64,000 nt of DNA from Caulobacter radicis (GTDB taxonomy: Bacteria > Pseudomonadota > Alphaproteobacteria > Caulobacterales > Caulobacteraceae): NCBI RefSeq assembly GCF_003094615.1, contig NZ_QDKO01000025.1:1-64000 (forward strand). The letters are read 5' to 3'. How positions within the stretch are numbered: the first letter of the stretch is position 1; the number at the start of each line of letters is the position of its first letter. Under the pieces are notes generated by a model. The model was given only the letters and a program-made list of their open reading frames with translations. It was not told the DNA's origin and ran no database searches. Shown piece after piece: positions 46,775-55,973 of the stretch. The position numbers and the translations under genes were made by a program.

Positions 46775-49747
46775 GTGGACGATTTCAAAGCCGATGCTCA
46801 AGTCCCGAGGCCTGCGGTTCCTCGCCAGTTGCAGGGGGGCGGCGCGGTCGGCGATTTGATCCGCGCCCATGAATGGAGCGCGACCGACCTGGGGCCGATC
46901 GCAGCCTGGCCGGCGGAGCTTTTCTTCGCCGTGCAGACCGTACTGTCCTCGCGCGTGCCAATGGTGGTGCTTTGGGGAGCCGAGGGGCGCCTGATCTACA
47001 ATGACGGCTATGCCGAGGTTTGCGGTCCCAGGCACCCGGCGTCCCTAGGCGGCAAGCTCCTGGAGATCTGGCCCGAAGCCGAGGGGTTTAACCGCAACGT
47101 CCTCGAAAAGGGCCTGGCGGGCGAGGCGCTCCACTACGCCGCCCAGCCCCTCGAGCTCTGGCGGCTTGGTCGCGCCGAGCAGGTCTGGATGGACCTTGAG
47201 TACACACCTATTCGCGACGACGCGGGCCGCCCGGTCGGCATTCTGGCTATGGTCTTCGACATCACCACGCGCGTCGTGGCGGAGCGGAAACTGGCCACCA
47301 GCGCGGGGGTCTTCCAGTTTCTCGACCATCTCGGGCTGGCGCTCAGCGCCTACAGCACCGCCGACGAAATCCTTCAGGTTACGACGCGCATGGTCGGCGA
47401 GCATCTGGGCGTCTCCAACTGCGCCTATGCCGATATGGACGCGGACGAGGACGGCTTCACGATCCGCGGCGACTGGCACGAACCTGGCTCGCCCTCGATC
47501 GTCGGCCACTACCGTCTAGCCGACTTCGGGGTCTTGGCCGTTCGGGAGCTTGGGGCGGGGCGTCCGCTGATCGTCAACGATAACCTCGCCGAACTTGCGC
47601 CGCACGAAGCCCAGACGTTCCAGGACATCGGTGTCGCCGCGACGATCTGCATGCCGCTGATCAAGGCCGGGCGCCTGGTGGCCCTGATGGCCATTCACGA
47701 CAAGGTCCCTCACGCCTGGACCGACGACGAACTGGCCATCATTCGCGCGGTGACCGAGCGCTCATGGGCCCACATCGAACGCGCCGGCGCCGAGGCGGCC
47801 CTGCGCCGGCGCGAAGAACAGCTGCGGCTAGCGACTGACGCCGCCGAGATCGGTCTTTGGGACGTCGACGTCGTCAACGACACCCTCTACTGGCCGCCGC
47901 GCTTGAGGGCGATGTTCGGCCTGCTGACGGACCGTACCGTCACCCTGGCCGACTTCTACGCCGGTCTTCATCCCGATGACCTCGAAGCGACGGCGCGGGC
48001 CTTCGCCGCGGCGGCCGATCCCGCCGTGCGTGACGTCTACGATGTCGAATACCGCACCATAGGTCTGGAAGACGGGATCCTGCGCTGGGTCGCGGCCAAG
48101 GGCCGAGGCCTCTTCGAAGGCGACCGCTGCCTGCGGGTTATCGGCACGGCGATTGATATCACCGCGCGCAAAGCCAATGATCAAGCCTTGCGGGAGCTGA
48201 ACCAGCACCTGGAGCGCCGGATCGCCGAGGGGATCGCCGAGCGGCGTCTGCTCGTCGACCTCGTGGAGAACACCGACGCCATCATCATTGTCATGGACCG
48301 GGACTACCAGGTGCTGGCGATCAATCGAGCCGGGATGGACGCCTTCGAGCGGGTCTACGGCGCCCGGCCGCAGGTTGGCGACAACATGATCACGCTGCTT
48401 GGCGAGCGACGAGGAGACGTCGCCGATGTCAGGGCCTCTTGGGATCGGGCGCTCGCCGGTGAGGAATACACCGACATCCGCGAATTCGGGAGCGCGGGGT
48501 ATGAGCGCCGGTGGTTCGAGATGACGTTCCGCAACTACCGCGACGCCTCGGGCCAGATCGCCGGCGCCTACCAGTTCGTCTACGACGTCACCTCCAGGGT
48601 CGCCGAACAGCGCCGCCTGGCCGACGCCGAGGAGCAATTGCGCCAGTCCCAGAAGGTCGAGCAGCTTGGCCAACTGACCGGTGGCGTGGCCCACGACTTC
48701 AACAATCTTCTGACCCCGATCATCGGCTCACTCGACATGTTGAGCCGAAAGGCGCTGAACACCGATCGCGAGCAGCGCCTGATCGACGGCGCCCTGCAAT
48801 CGGCCGAGCGGGCCAAGACCCTCGTTCAGCGTTTGCTCGCCTTCGCCCGGCGACAGCCCCTGCAGCCGACCGCTGTCGACACGGCGAGCCTCGTGGCGGG
48901 CATGGCCGACCTGGTGTCGAGCACGACCGGGCCACAGGTGCGGGTGGTGACCGACATCGCGCCAGACTTGCCCATGGCCCACGGCGATCTCAACCAGCTC
49001 GAGATGGCCCTCCTCAATCTCAGCGTTAACGCACGCGACGCCATGGCTGACGGCGGCGAATTGAGGATCTCGGTGGGTATGTCGGCCTTGGATGAAGCCA
49101 AGCCTCAGGGCCTCACGGACGCGCGCTATATCAAGATCACGGTGGCTGACACCGGCGCTGGCATGGATGCGGCGACCATGGAGCGGGCGATCGAGCCGTT
49201 CTTCTCAACCAAGGGCATCGGCAAGGGCACGGGACTTGGGTTGTCGATGGTTCATGGCCTGGCCCTGCAGCTCGGCGGTGCGCTCGATATTGCGAGCCGG
49301 ATGGGTGTCGGCACCCGGGTGACGCTCTGGTTGCCGGTTAGCCAAAAGCTGAGCGCGGCGCCTATCGAAGGGCAGGGTGAGCCTCGAGCAGCAAGCGATC
49401 GGCACGGCGTTGTCCTCCTAGTCGATGACGAGGAGGTCGTACGCGAGAGCACCGCCCGGATGCTGGAGGACTTGGGGTTCGAGGTCATTGAAGTTGGATC
49501 AGCCGAGCGCGCTCTGATGCTGATGAGGGAACGCGACGACCTCGCCTTGCTGGTGACAGACCACTTGATGCCCGGCATGGACGGCGCCCAGCTCGTGCGC
49601 GCCGTCAGATTCTCTCGCCCCTCCATGCCGGCCCTGATCATTTCCGGTTATGCGGAGGAGCATGGCATCGCGCCGGATCTACCGCGTCTGACCAAGCCTT
49701 TCCGCTCTCAGGAGCTGTCCGACGCCATCGCTGATCTTGGCCTCTAG
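46775..49747 (+). CDS. GAF/PAS hybrid histidine kinase
   Basis: 990 aa from GTG 46775 (AAAGAGAG upstream). Order: PAS-like domain (AEGRLIYNDGYAEVCGPRHP), GAF domain about 190-340 (LGLALSAYSTADEILQVTTR ... ATICMPLIKAGRLVALMAIH), PAS with PAC (EIGLWDVDVVND ... GTAIDITARK), another PAS (VENTDAIIIVMDRDYQVLAI), HisKA with GGVAHDFNNLLTP (His640), and HATPase with DTGAGM and GTGLGLSMVHG. The C-terminal receiver has VDDEEVVRES and LLVTDHLMPGMDG. Cytosolic. The GAF/PAS sets usually bind small ligands or chromophores, but no bilin-type Cys is evident. No dedicated output regulator is adjacent. Confidence 0.92.
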   Translation: MDDFKADAQVPRPAVPRQLQGGGAVGDLIRAHEWSATDLGPIAAWPAELFFAVQTVLSSRVPMVVLWGAEGRLIYNDGYAEVCGPRHPASLGGKLLEIWPEAEGFNRNVLEKGLAGEALHYAAQPLELWRLGRAEQVWMDLEYTPIRDDAGRPVGILAMVFDITTRVVAERKLATSAGVFQFLDHLGLALSAYSTADEILQVTTRMVGEHLGVSNCAYADMDADEDGFTIRGDWHEPGSPSIVGHYRLADFGVLAVRELGAGRPLIVNDNLAELAPHEAQTFQDIGVAATICMPLIKAGRLVALMAIHDKVPHAWTDDELAIIRAVTERSWAHIERAGAEAALRRREEQLRLATDAAEIGLWDVDVVNDTLYWPPRLRAMFGLLTDRTVTLADFYAGLHPDDLEATARAFAAAADPAVRDVYDVEYRTIGLEDGILRWVAAKGRGLFEGDRCLRVIGTAIDITARKANDQALRELNQHLERRIAEGIAERRLLVDLVENTDAIIIVMDRDYQVLAINRAGMDAFERVYGARPQVGDNMITLLGERRGDVADVRASWDRALAGEEYTDIREFGSAGYERRWFEMTFRNYRDASGQIAGAYQFVYDVTSRVAEQRRLADAEEQLRQSQKVEQLGQLTGGVAHDFNNLLTPIIGSLDMLSRKALNTDREQRLIDGALQSAERAKTLVQRLLAFARRQPLQPTAVDTASLVAGMADLVSSTTGPQVRVVTDIAPDLPMAHGDLNQLEMALLNLSVNARDAMADGGELRISVGMSALDEAKPQGLTDARYIKITVADTGAGMDAATMERAIEPFFSTKGIGKGTGLGLSMVHGLALQLGGALDIASRMGVGTRVTLWLPVSQKLSAAPIEGQGEPRAASDRHGVVLLVDDEEVVRESTARMLEDLGFEVIEVGSAERALMLMRERDDLALLVTDHLMPGMDGAQLVRAVRFSRPSMPALIISGYAEEHGIAPDLPRLTKPFRSQELSDAIADLGL

Positions 49748-50032
49748 GACGCAGAGGACGTCCGCTCCCAACTGGACAGTTCGATCAACGGCGGGGGCGA
49801 TACGCGGTTTCGGGCCTAACTGTTGGAGTTCCGAAGATGGCCGAAGGTCGGCTGTTGGCGCAACCACGCCGCAAAAGCGGACGGCCTGACCGTCAGGGAA
49901 GGAGTGGCTCAGGCGGGGGCGGGCGCTGCTGTGTAGGGCTTTCCCAGCGCTCGGAGGCCAGCAGCGTGAACTTTGCGAACAAGCCTTCGAGGCTGAGCCG
50001 CGTCTCGATCCGGCGCTTGGATTTCACGACAC

Positions 50033-50734
50033 CTAGGACGTGATCCTCACGCCGCTGAAATGGGCCAGCGTGCCCGGGCCGATCCAGAGCGCTACGGCGC
50101 CCTTGGCGTCGGCGCCGTGCTTGAGGTCGCCAACGATCAGGGTCGGCTGCTCTGCGCCGTCAACATGCAGCCGAGCCTTGGAACCCGCCACCACAATCCG
50201 CATGTGCGTCCACCGCCCAGGTTCGAGATCGACGTAGGTCTCATACCTGGACGGGGTTTCGGCGCGCAGCCGCTCCCAAGGATAGTTTGGGTGAGAGATG
50301 TACTGGACGGCATGGTTGCGGCGTAACTGGTCGTCGGACCGGCCGTTGGTTGGACGCAGATAGATGGCCTCCAGCTGAGCTTCGTCGCGCACCCGGAAAG
50401 CCAGGCCCACGAAGCCTCGCGCCGTGGCGCTGGCTGTAGCGCTCGGGGCGCCGCTTATCCAGGCTTCGATGACGCCGTCGCCGAAGGCGGGCGTGTCGAG
50501 CACCACCAGCCGATCGAGCTCTGGAACGTTTTCCAATGCCGTGGCGCGTAAGGCCGGACGGCCCATATAATTCGTCCGCACCGTGTCAACGCCGATGGCC
50601 CGGATCGCTCCAGTCTCCAGTCCCGTCCCGCCGACGGCGCGTGGTGCGGCTAGAGCCGCCAGGGAACTGGCTGAGGCCATTGTCAGCGCTGCGCCGCTGA
50701 TCGCGGCCCGACGAGTTTGATCGTTGCCGGACAT
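50033..50734 (-). CDS. Tat-exported lectin-fold (LamG/DUF1080-like) protein
   Basis: 233 aa from ATG 50734. The leader MSGNDQTRRAAISGAALTMA is a twin-arginine signal. The mature part is all beta: GFVGLAFRVRDEAQLEAIYL, RPTNGRSDDQLRRNHAVQYI, SRYETYVDLEPGRWTHMRIV, KARLHVDGAEQPTLIVGDL. This is the pattern of concanavalin-like LamG/3-keto-glycoside hydrolase-type domains. It may bind or cleave sugars. No neighbour suggests a pathway. Confidence 0.6.
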   Translation of the reverse strand: MSGNDQTRRAAISGAALTMASASSLAALAAPRAVGGTGLETGAIRAIGVDTVRTNYMGRPALRATALENVPELDRLVVLDTPAFGDGVIEAWISGAPSATASATARGFVGLAFRVRDEAQLEAIYLRPTNGRSDDQLRRNHAVQYISHPNYPWERLRAETPSRYETYVDLEPGRWTHMRIVVAGSKARLHVDGAEQPTLIVGDLKHGADAKGAVALWIGPGTLAHFSGVRITS

Positions 50735-50928
50735 TGGAAACTCTTGGTGGTGGACGAAGCCACTTTCATCGTCGCGTATGTCCGGATCAAGGCCATGCTT
50801 TGCGGGGGCAACCCCGACTGGGCGTGGATGAGAAGACGACTTCACCACTGTCCGCCTGACGTGACCCCCTGCTAATTCGGCAATTGGCGCGACCTCGCCA
50901 AAGACTAAGTAGTCAGACGCCGCCTAGG

Positions 50929-51948
50929 TGTCGAAGCTATGAAGGTTGTTCACCCGGGGCGGTGCTGAGAGGCTGGGGTTGCGAAGCTCCAAACTCTAGC
51001 GCCGGAGGCCCCGGATGAACGTGCACGAGAATGCGCGGCTGACCCCAGTTGGTCGAGCCCTGATGATTGATCGGATCGAACGAGGCTGATCGGTCGGTGA
51101 GGCGGCGGAGGCCTTTGGGGTCTCGCGGCGCACTGCCGGCAAATGGTTGCAACGGCATCGGCGGGGCGGCGAGCGAAGGCTTCACGACCGCAGCTCGGCA
51201 CCCCGCCGGTGTCCGCGCAGAACGCCTGCCGAGGTGATCGGCCAGATCGAGGCGCTGCGCCGCCAGCGGATGACCGGACCGGCCATCGCCCGCGCCCTGG
51301 GAATGCCTCGCTCGACGGTGGGCCTGATCCTGCGTCGCCTGGGGCTGGGCAAGTTGTCGGCCCTGGATCCGAAGGTCCCGATCGTCCGCTACGAGCGCGC
51401 CGCGCCGGGCGAGATGATCCACCTGGATATCAAGAAGCTGGGTCGCTTCCGCGTCGAAGGCCATCGTGTGACGGGTGATCGCCAGGCTGGTCGCTCAAGG
51501 AAGGCCGGCTGGGATTTCCTGCATGTCTGCGTCGATGACGCCTCGCGTCTGGCCTACACCGAGGTCCTTCCCTCCGAAGGCCAGGCCGACACGACCGCCT
51601 TCCTGGAGCGGGCCATCGCCTGGCTCGGCCGTCACGGCGTCGTCGTACAGCGGGTCATGACCGACAACGGCTCGGCCTATCGCTCGAAGCTCTTCGCCAA
51701 GGCCCTTCAGGCCGCCGGAGCCAGGCACGTGCGCACCCGGCCCTACACGCCCCGCACCAACGGCAAGGCCGAACGCTTCATCCAGACCAGCTTGCGCGAG
51801 TGGGCCTATGGCCGTCCCTACGCCTGCTCCGAAGACCGCGCCAGGGCCATCAAGCCTTGGACCGACAGCTACAACCTCGAACGCCCCCACTCAGGCATCC
51901 GCGGCCTCACGCCCTGGCAGCGGGTGAACAACCTTCTTGGAAACGACA
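50929..51948 (+). mobile_element. IS481-family insertion sequence with 6-bp target duplication
   Basis: 1020-bp element with related ends. The left end is TGTCG...GAAGGTTGTTCACCC, and the right end is its inverse, GGGTGAACAACCTTC...CGACA. It is flanked by the direct repeat CCTAGG at 50923-50928 and 51949-51954. NCTAGN with a 6-bp duplication is the known target preference of IS481 and IS1002 of Bordetella. The single transposase frame is interrupted by an early stop. The element landed at the 3' end of the tetR gene. Confidence 0.85.
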
Positions 51949-51953
51949 CCTAG
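51015..51953 (+). pseudogene. IS481-family transposase with in-frame TGA
   Basis: From ATG 51015: MNVHENARLTPVGRALMIDR, IERG, then TGA at 51087-51089, then SVGEAAEAFGVSRRTAGKWL in the same frame. Relatives have a Trp (TGG) at this place, so one G-to-A change broke the HTH region. The rest is intact: IGQIEALRRQRMTGPAIARA, DDE residues in HLDIKKLGRF, RVMTDNGSAYRS and ERFIQT, and a C-terminal RPHSGIRGLTPWQRV. Internal re-initiation from a TTG near 51147 could make a 268-aa product lacking the first HTH. Its TAG stop is supplied by the target duplication. Confidence 0.85.
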
Positions 51954-52534
51954 GTCGCTGACGATGCGCTAGTTCGCAAAAGCGTCAGCGCCGCTTCTTG
52001 ACCCGCCGCGAGAATGCGATCGGACATCTCCGTGCTGTCGACGGCGCGCGCGATTTGCAGCGTGCCGATGCAGGTCGCCAGCAGCGCCGTGGCGGCGGCT
52101 TCCCGGTCCGAGGCGTGCGGCGGAAGGTAAGCAGCGACCAGCTCGGCGAACGCAGCGACGCGCCCGGTGTAGGCGGACCTGGTTTCCAGAGGCTCGCGCG
52201 CGATCTCGGCGGCAAGCGCGGAGGTGGCGCAGCCGCCCTGCGGATTGTCGCGGTGCTTTGGGGAGAGATAGGCCGCAATCAGCCCTTCGAGACCGTCAGC
52301 GGCAAGGATCTGTCGCATTTGGTCGGCCTGCGCGTCGAGGGCGGCGACCAGGCTTTCGCGCACCAGTTCGGCCTTGGACTCGAAGTGGGGATAGAAGGCG
52401 CCGTTCGTCAGGCCAGCGTCCTTCATGACGCGCGCCAGGCCGGAGGCGGCGATGCCGTCGGCCCGGAAGCGTTCCGAAGCCGCCTGCAGGATGCGCTCGC
52501 GCGACGCGTCCCGATGTCCTTTTTCATAGCGCAT
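51950..52534 (-). CDS. TetR-family repressor
   Basis: 194 aa. HTH at residues about 10-55: RERILQAASERFRADGIAAS, then GLTNGAFYPHFESKAELV. The C-terminal ligand domain has DNPQGGCATSALAAEIARE, a type common in regulators of oxidoreductases responding to electrophiles or quinones. Divergent from an SDR gene with a long inverted repeat between. The last codon and the TAG stop lie in the IS481 target CCTAGG, so the insertion left the protein end intact. Confidence 0.9.
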   Translation of the reverse strand: MRYEKGHRDASRERILQAASERFRADGIAASGLARVMKDAGLTNGAFYPHFESKAELVRESLVAALDAQADQMRQILAADGLEGLIAAYLSPKHRDNPQGGCATSALAAEIAREPLETRSAYTGRVAAFAELVAAYLPPHASDREAAATALLATCIGTLQIARAVDSTEMSDRILAAGQEAALTLLRTSASSAT

Positions 52535-52551
52535 GTTCTGCCTCCGAAATT

Positions 52552-52600
52552 CTCATTGCATTATGATCATACTTCCACATTATGATCGTAATGCAATGAG
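52552..52600. promoter_or_regulatory. TetR operator: 20-bp inverted repeat
   Basis: CTCATTGCATTATGATCATA (52552-52571) and TATGATCGTAATGCAATGAG (52581-52600) are inverted copies with one mismatch and a 9-bp spacer, midway between the divergent tetR and SDR genes. Each arm contains an internal TATGATC(A/G)TA palindrome, suggesting two dimer sites. Confidence 0.75.
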
Positions 52601-52638
52601 CAGCGTCGCTCTTGCGCCTGCTGCCTACGGGAAGGCCC

Positions 52639-53454
52639 ATGACCATTCAACGCAAGAAGATCGCCCTGGTGACCGGAGCGTCCGCCGGCATCGGCCTGGC
52701 CAGCGCCCAAGCTCTGGCCGCGAGCGGTTACACGGTCTATGGGACCAGCCGCCGACCGACCGTCGCCGCGCCCAAAGGGGTTCGTATGGTGGTGTGCGAC
52801 GTCACCGACGAGGCGTCCGTCCGCGAACTGGTCGCCGAAGTGCTGGCCGAGGCAGGCCAGATCGACGTACTGGTCAACAATGCGGGTCTTGGCCTGACGG
52901 GCGGGGCCGAGGAAAGCTCGATCGGTCAGGTCCAGGCCCTGTTCGACGTCAACCTGTTCGGCGTCATGCGGATGACCAACGCCGTGCTGCCGTCGATGCG
53001 CGCCCGACGCCAAGGTCGAATTCTCAACATCAGCTCGGTTCTTGGACTGATCCCCGCGCCCTATTCCGCCCATTACGCGGCCACCAAACATGCCCTGGAG
53101 GGCTATTCGGAGTCGCTCGACCATGAGGTTCGGGCCTTCAATGTCCGCGTCTCCCTGATCGAGCCGGGCTACATCCGCAGCACCTTCGACCAGAACGCCG
53201 TAGAGGCGGACGCCCAGATCGCCGTCTACGATCAGGCGCGGGCGGGCGTGCGGGCGCTTTTGGACGAGGTCATGCCGACCGCCGAGTTGCCCGAGGTGGT
53301 GGCCGCGGTCGTTCGCGCGGCCGCGGTCGATCCGCAGCCGCGCCTGCGATACCCGGCCGGCAAGCTGGCCAAGCAGATCGCGCTGTTGCGCCGGTTCGCG
53401 CCGGCCAAGGCCTTTGACAAGAGCCTGCGCAAGCAGATGCGACTGCCCGCATAG
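52639..53454 (+). CDS. Short-chain dehydrogenase/reductase
   Basis: 271 aa from ATG 52639 (GGGAAGG upstream). Cofactor motif VTGASAGIGLASAQAL, VDVLVNNAG-type strand (DVLVNNAGLGL), ISSVLGL and catalytic YAATKHALEGYSESL (Tyr-x3-Lys). A classical SDR with preference for NAD(P), related to ketoreductase-like enzymes of the DltE/retinol-dehydrogenase style. Under control of the divergent TetR regulator and followed by an MDR-type reductase, so the pair may act on the same reactive carbonyl or enone. Confidence 0.9.
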   Translation: MTIQRKKIALVTGASAGIGLASAQALAASGYTVYGTSRRPTVAAPKGVRMVVCDVTDEASVRELVAEVLAEAGQIDVLVNNAGLGLTGGAEESSIGQVQALFDVNLFGVMRMTNAVLPSMRARRQGRILNISSVLGLIPAPYSAHYAATKHALEGYSESLDHEVRAFNVRVSLIEPGYIRSTFDQNAVEADAQIAVYDQARAGVRALLDEVMPTAELPEVVAAVVRAAAVDPQPRLRYPAGKLAKQIALLRRFAPAKAFDKSLRKQMRLPA

Positions 53455-53493
53455 CCTCGCGCTTTGAGACCCCCGAACCCCAGGACTGCCGAA

Positions 53494-54519
53494 ATGACCG
53501 ACCAGGCTCTCGAAATGCACATCCCTCGCAAGGGATCGGCGATGGTGCTTACCGCGGTCGAGCGCCGCCTGCCGCCACCGGCCGCCGGTGAGGTCCGGGT
53601 CGCGATCGAAGCGGTCGGCGTGGCCTATGCCGACATCATGATGCGGCAGGGCGTCTATGCGGGGCACAAGCCGCCGATCACGCCGGGTTATGACCTGGTC
53701 GGCCGGGTCGAGGCGATCGGACCAGGCGTCAAGGACCTGGCCATCGGCCAGCGCGTGGCCGGGATTACCGTCTTCGGCTCCTACGCGACCCGCCGCAACG
53801 TCGCGGCGCAATGGCTGGTCCCCGCGCCAGAGGGGGTGGATGCGTGCCGGCTGGTGGCGGCGGTCCTGAACGGGGTGACAGCCTGGCAAATGCTCCATCG
53901 CATCGCCAACCCCGCGCCAGGCGAATGGGTCCTGGTGCACGGGGCCGGCGGCGGCGTGGGCGGTCTGCTGCTCGACATGGCGCGCATCGCCGGCGTGCGC
54001 GCCATCGGAACCGCCTCGCGCGGCAAGGCCGACGCCGTCGCCCAGCGTGGCGGCGAACCGATCGACTACGCGCGGGAGGACGTCGTCGCCCGGGCCATGG
54101 CCCTCAGCGGCGGCGGCGTGGCCGCGGCGTTCGACCACCTTGGCGGAAAGCACTTCAAGACGGTCTCGATGCCGGCGCTGCGTCCTGGCGGCGTTGGCGT
54201 GTTCTACGGCGCCTACGATGTCAGTCGAGGCGGCAAGGTCAATCCGCTGGCGGTGGCCGACCTGCTCCTGAACGCGCGGTTCTCCAGCCTTGGCCTGTTC
54301 GCCAAGGGGCAGGGCGTGGTCGCCTACTCCAGCGAGCCCTGGCGCGATGGACGGCCCAGCGCCTATCAAAACGATCTGGCCACCGTGCTGAAGTTGGTGG
54401 CGGATGGCGTCGTGACCCCTGAGGTCGGCGCGACCTATCCGCTGCGGGCGGCGGCGGAGGCTCATCGCGCGCTCGAGGCCCGATCGGTGACCGGCAAGAT
54501 CGTGCTCCTCAACGACTGA
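53494..54519 (+). CDS. MDR-family quinone/alkene reductase (zinc-free)
   Basis: 341 aa from ATG 53494. GVAYADIMMRQGVYAG and GYDLVGRVEAIGPGV are the MDR catalytic-domain marks. VLVHGAGGGVGGLLLDMARI is the NADPH-binding motif, and HLGGKHFKTVSMPALRPGG follows. The Cys zinc ligands of alcohol dehydrogenases are absent, which places it with quinone oxidoreductases (QOR/zeta-crystallin type). Same operon as the SDR, 39 bp downstream. Confidence 0.88.
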   Translation: MTDQALEMHIPRKGSAMVLTAVERRLPPPAAGEVRVAIEAVGVAYADIMMRQGVYAGHKPPITPGYDLVGRVEAIGPGVKDLAIGQRVAGITVFGSYATRRNVAAQWLVPAPEGVDACRLVAAVLNGVTAWQMLHRIANPAPGEWVLVHGAGGGVGGLLLDMARIAGVRAIGTASRGKADAVAQRGGEPIDYAREDVVARAMALSGGGVAAAFDHLGGKHFKTVSMPALRPGGVGVFYGAYDVSRGGKVNPLAVADLLLNARFSSLGLFAKGQGVVAYSSEPWRDGRPSAYQNDLATVLKLVADGVVTPEVGATYPLRAAAEAHRALEARSVTGKIVLLND

Positions 54520-54664
54520 CCGCGCCTGGGCGAGCGTCGAGTTTCTGGAGACTCGCCAACGGCCGCTTTTGGCGCTGCCCCGCCAGTGATCGAACCTCGG
54601 CGTCAGCCGAGCAGGGTGGAAAGCAGCCCTTGGGATGCATGCGGAACGCCGACCTGTTAACCCC

Positions 54665-55435
54665 TTAGGCACCGATTGCCCGCCAGAGCACGTAGGCCGC
54701 CGTGGCAACGATCATGGTCGCGAACAGCTGGCGGGCCAGCAGGGCGCTTGAGGTCAGGCGCGGGGTCAGGCGCGCACCCGCTAGGACGCCGACAGCGCCG
54801 CCCCCGACCAGAGCCAGAAACAGACGTCCATCCACCAGCCCGGATGCGGCGTAGCTCAGGCTTGTCGCCGCGCCAAATAGGCTGACCGAGACCAAGGACG
54901 AGGCGGCCGCGTTTGCCAAGGCCATGCCAGTCGCGGCCATCAGGCCGGGCGCGATCAGGAAGCCGCCGCCGATGCCGAAAAAGCCTGACGCCAGGCCGGT
55001 GGCCGCGCCGGCGGGAACCAGCCTCAGGGCCTTGTCGGGATCGATATGGACGTCCGGGTCGCCCGACGAGCGCGGCGCTCGGAACATCGAAAGGCCGACT
55101 GCCGCCATGGCCAGGGCAAACCCGGCCAGCAGATGACTTCCAGACGCGGCCTTGGCCAAATGCGCGCCGACCAGCGAACCGACCAGGCCCGGCGCGCCGA
55201 AGGTCAGAGCGCAGGGCCACTTCACGCGACCCGCCCGCGCGTGGGCGGCGAGGCTCGTGGCGGCGTTGACCGCCACCGCCGCCGCCGAGGTCCCGATCGC
55301 CACGTGCGCGTCCCGGACCCCGACGACATAGAGCAGCAACGGGGTGGCCAACACCGAACCGCCGCCGCCGAACAGCGTCAGCAGCAGCGCGACGACCGCC
55401 CCGCTGAGGGCGGCGGCCAGAAGGCTCGCATCCAT
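54665..55435 (-). CDS. TauE/SafE (TSUP) family anion exporter
   Basis: 256 aa from ATG 55435. About eight membrane segments, with the duplicated TSUP motif: LLLTLFGGGGSVLATPLLLY, VGTSAAAVAVNAATSL-like, then ATGLASGFFGIGGGFLIAPG. In bigR operons this transporter exports sulfite or related anions formed when persulfide is oxidised. It starts 4 bp after the rhodanese gene, so it belongs to the same operon. Confidence 0.88.
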   Translation of the reverse strand: MDASLLAAALSGAVVALLLTLFGGGGSVLATPLLLYVVGVRDAHVAIGTSAAAVAVNAATSLAAHARAGRVKWPCALTFGAPGLVGSLVGAHLAKAASGSHLLAGFALAMAAVGLSMFRAPRSSGDPDVHIDPDKALRLVPAGAATGLASGFFGIGGGFLIAPGLMAATGMALANAAASSLVSVSLFGAATSLSYAASGLVDGRLFLALVGGGAVGVLAGARLTPRLTSSALLARQLFATMIVATAAYVLWRAIGA

Positions 55436-55439
55436 GATT

Positions 55440-55973
55440 TCACACCGAGACCGGACGGTTCCAGCGCGCAAGCGCCAGCAGCCGCGCCATGCCGCAGAAG
55501 CCGGTGATCCCCGCGAAGGTCAGGCCCGCGCCAACGAAGCCCGCCACGCCCAGGAACCAGGGCGAGACCGTCAGGCCCAGAATGACGCCGATCAGCACCA
55601 GCGATCCGGCGACGATCTGGACCTGGCGCATCATCTCCAGCGGGGCCTTGCGGTCGACCTCGATCGGCAGGCCAGCGCCGTTCCAGGCGTCGAGGCCGCC
55701 TTCCAGCACGTGCGCGGAACGCCCGCAAGCGGCCATGAGTCGCTCGCCGTTGGCGCCGGTGCGCATGCCCGAGCGGCAGGTGAAGATCACCTCGCGCGCG
55801 TCCGGCAAGCTCAGCCTCTTGGCGTCCAGGCTCGACAGCGGACGCGACAGCGCGCCTTTCGCGTGACGCCTGGCGAACTCATCGGGCTCACGGATGTCGA
55901 TCAGGATGGCGCGGCCTTCCGCCAGGCGCCGGGCAGCTTCGTCAGGCTTCAGGAGATTCAAGGTCTTGGTCAT
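55440..55973 (-). CDS. Rhodanese fused to a DUF2892 membrane domain
   Basis: 177 aa from ATG 55973. Rhodanese domain residues 10-110 with ILIDIREPDEFARRH and the active-site loop VIFTCRSGMRTGAN (Cys66). The C-terminal 65 residues hold two membrane segments (VQIVAGSLVLIGVILGL; FLGVAGFVGAGLTFAGI) followed by GFCGMARLLALARWN, the DUF2892 signature. It transfers sulfane sulfur at the inner membrane. The start overlaps the end of the ArsR-type repressor gene by 32 bp. Confidence 0.9.
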   Translation of the reverse strand: MTKTLNLLKPDEAARRLAEGRAILIDIREPDEFARRHAKGALSRPLSSLDAKRLSLPDAREVIFTCRSGMRTGANGERLMAACGRSAHVLEGGLDAWNGAGLPIEVDRKAPLEMMRQVQIVAGSLVLIGVILGLTVSPWFLGVAGFVGAGLTFAGITGFCGMARLLALARWNRPVSV

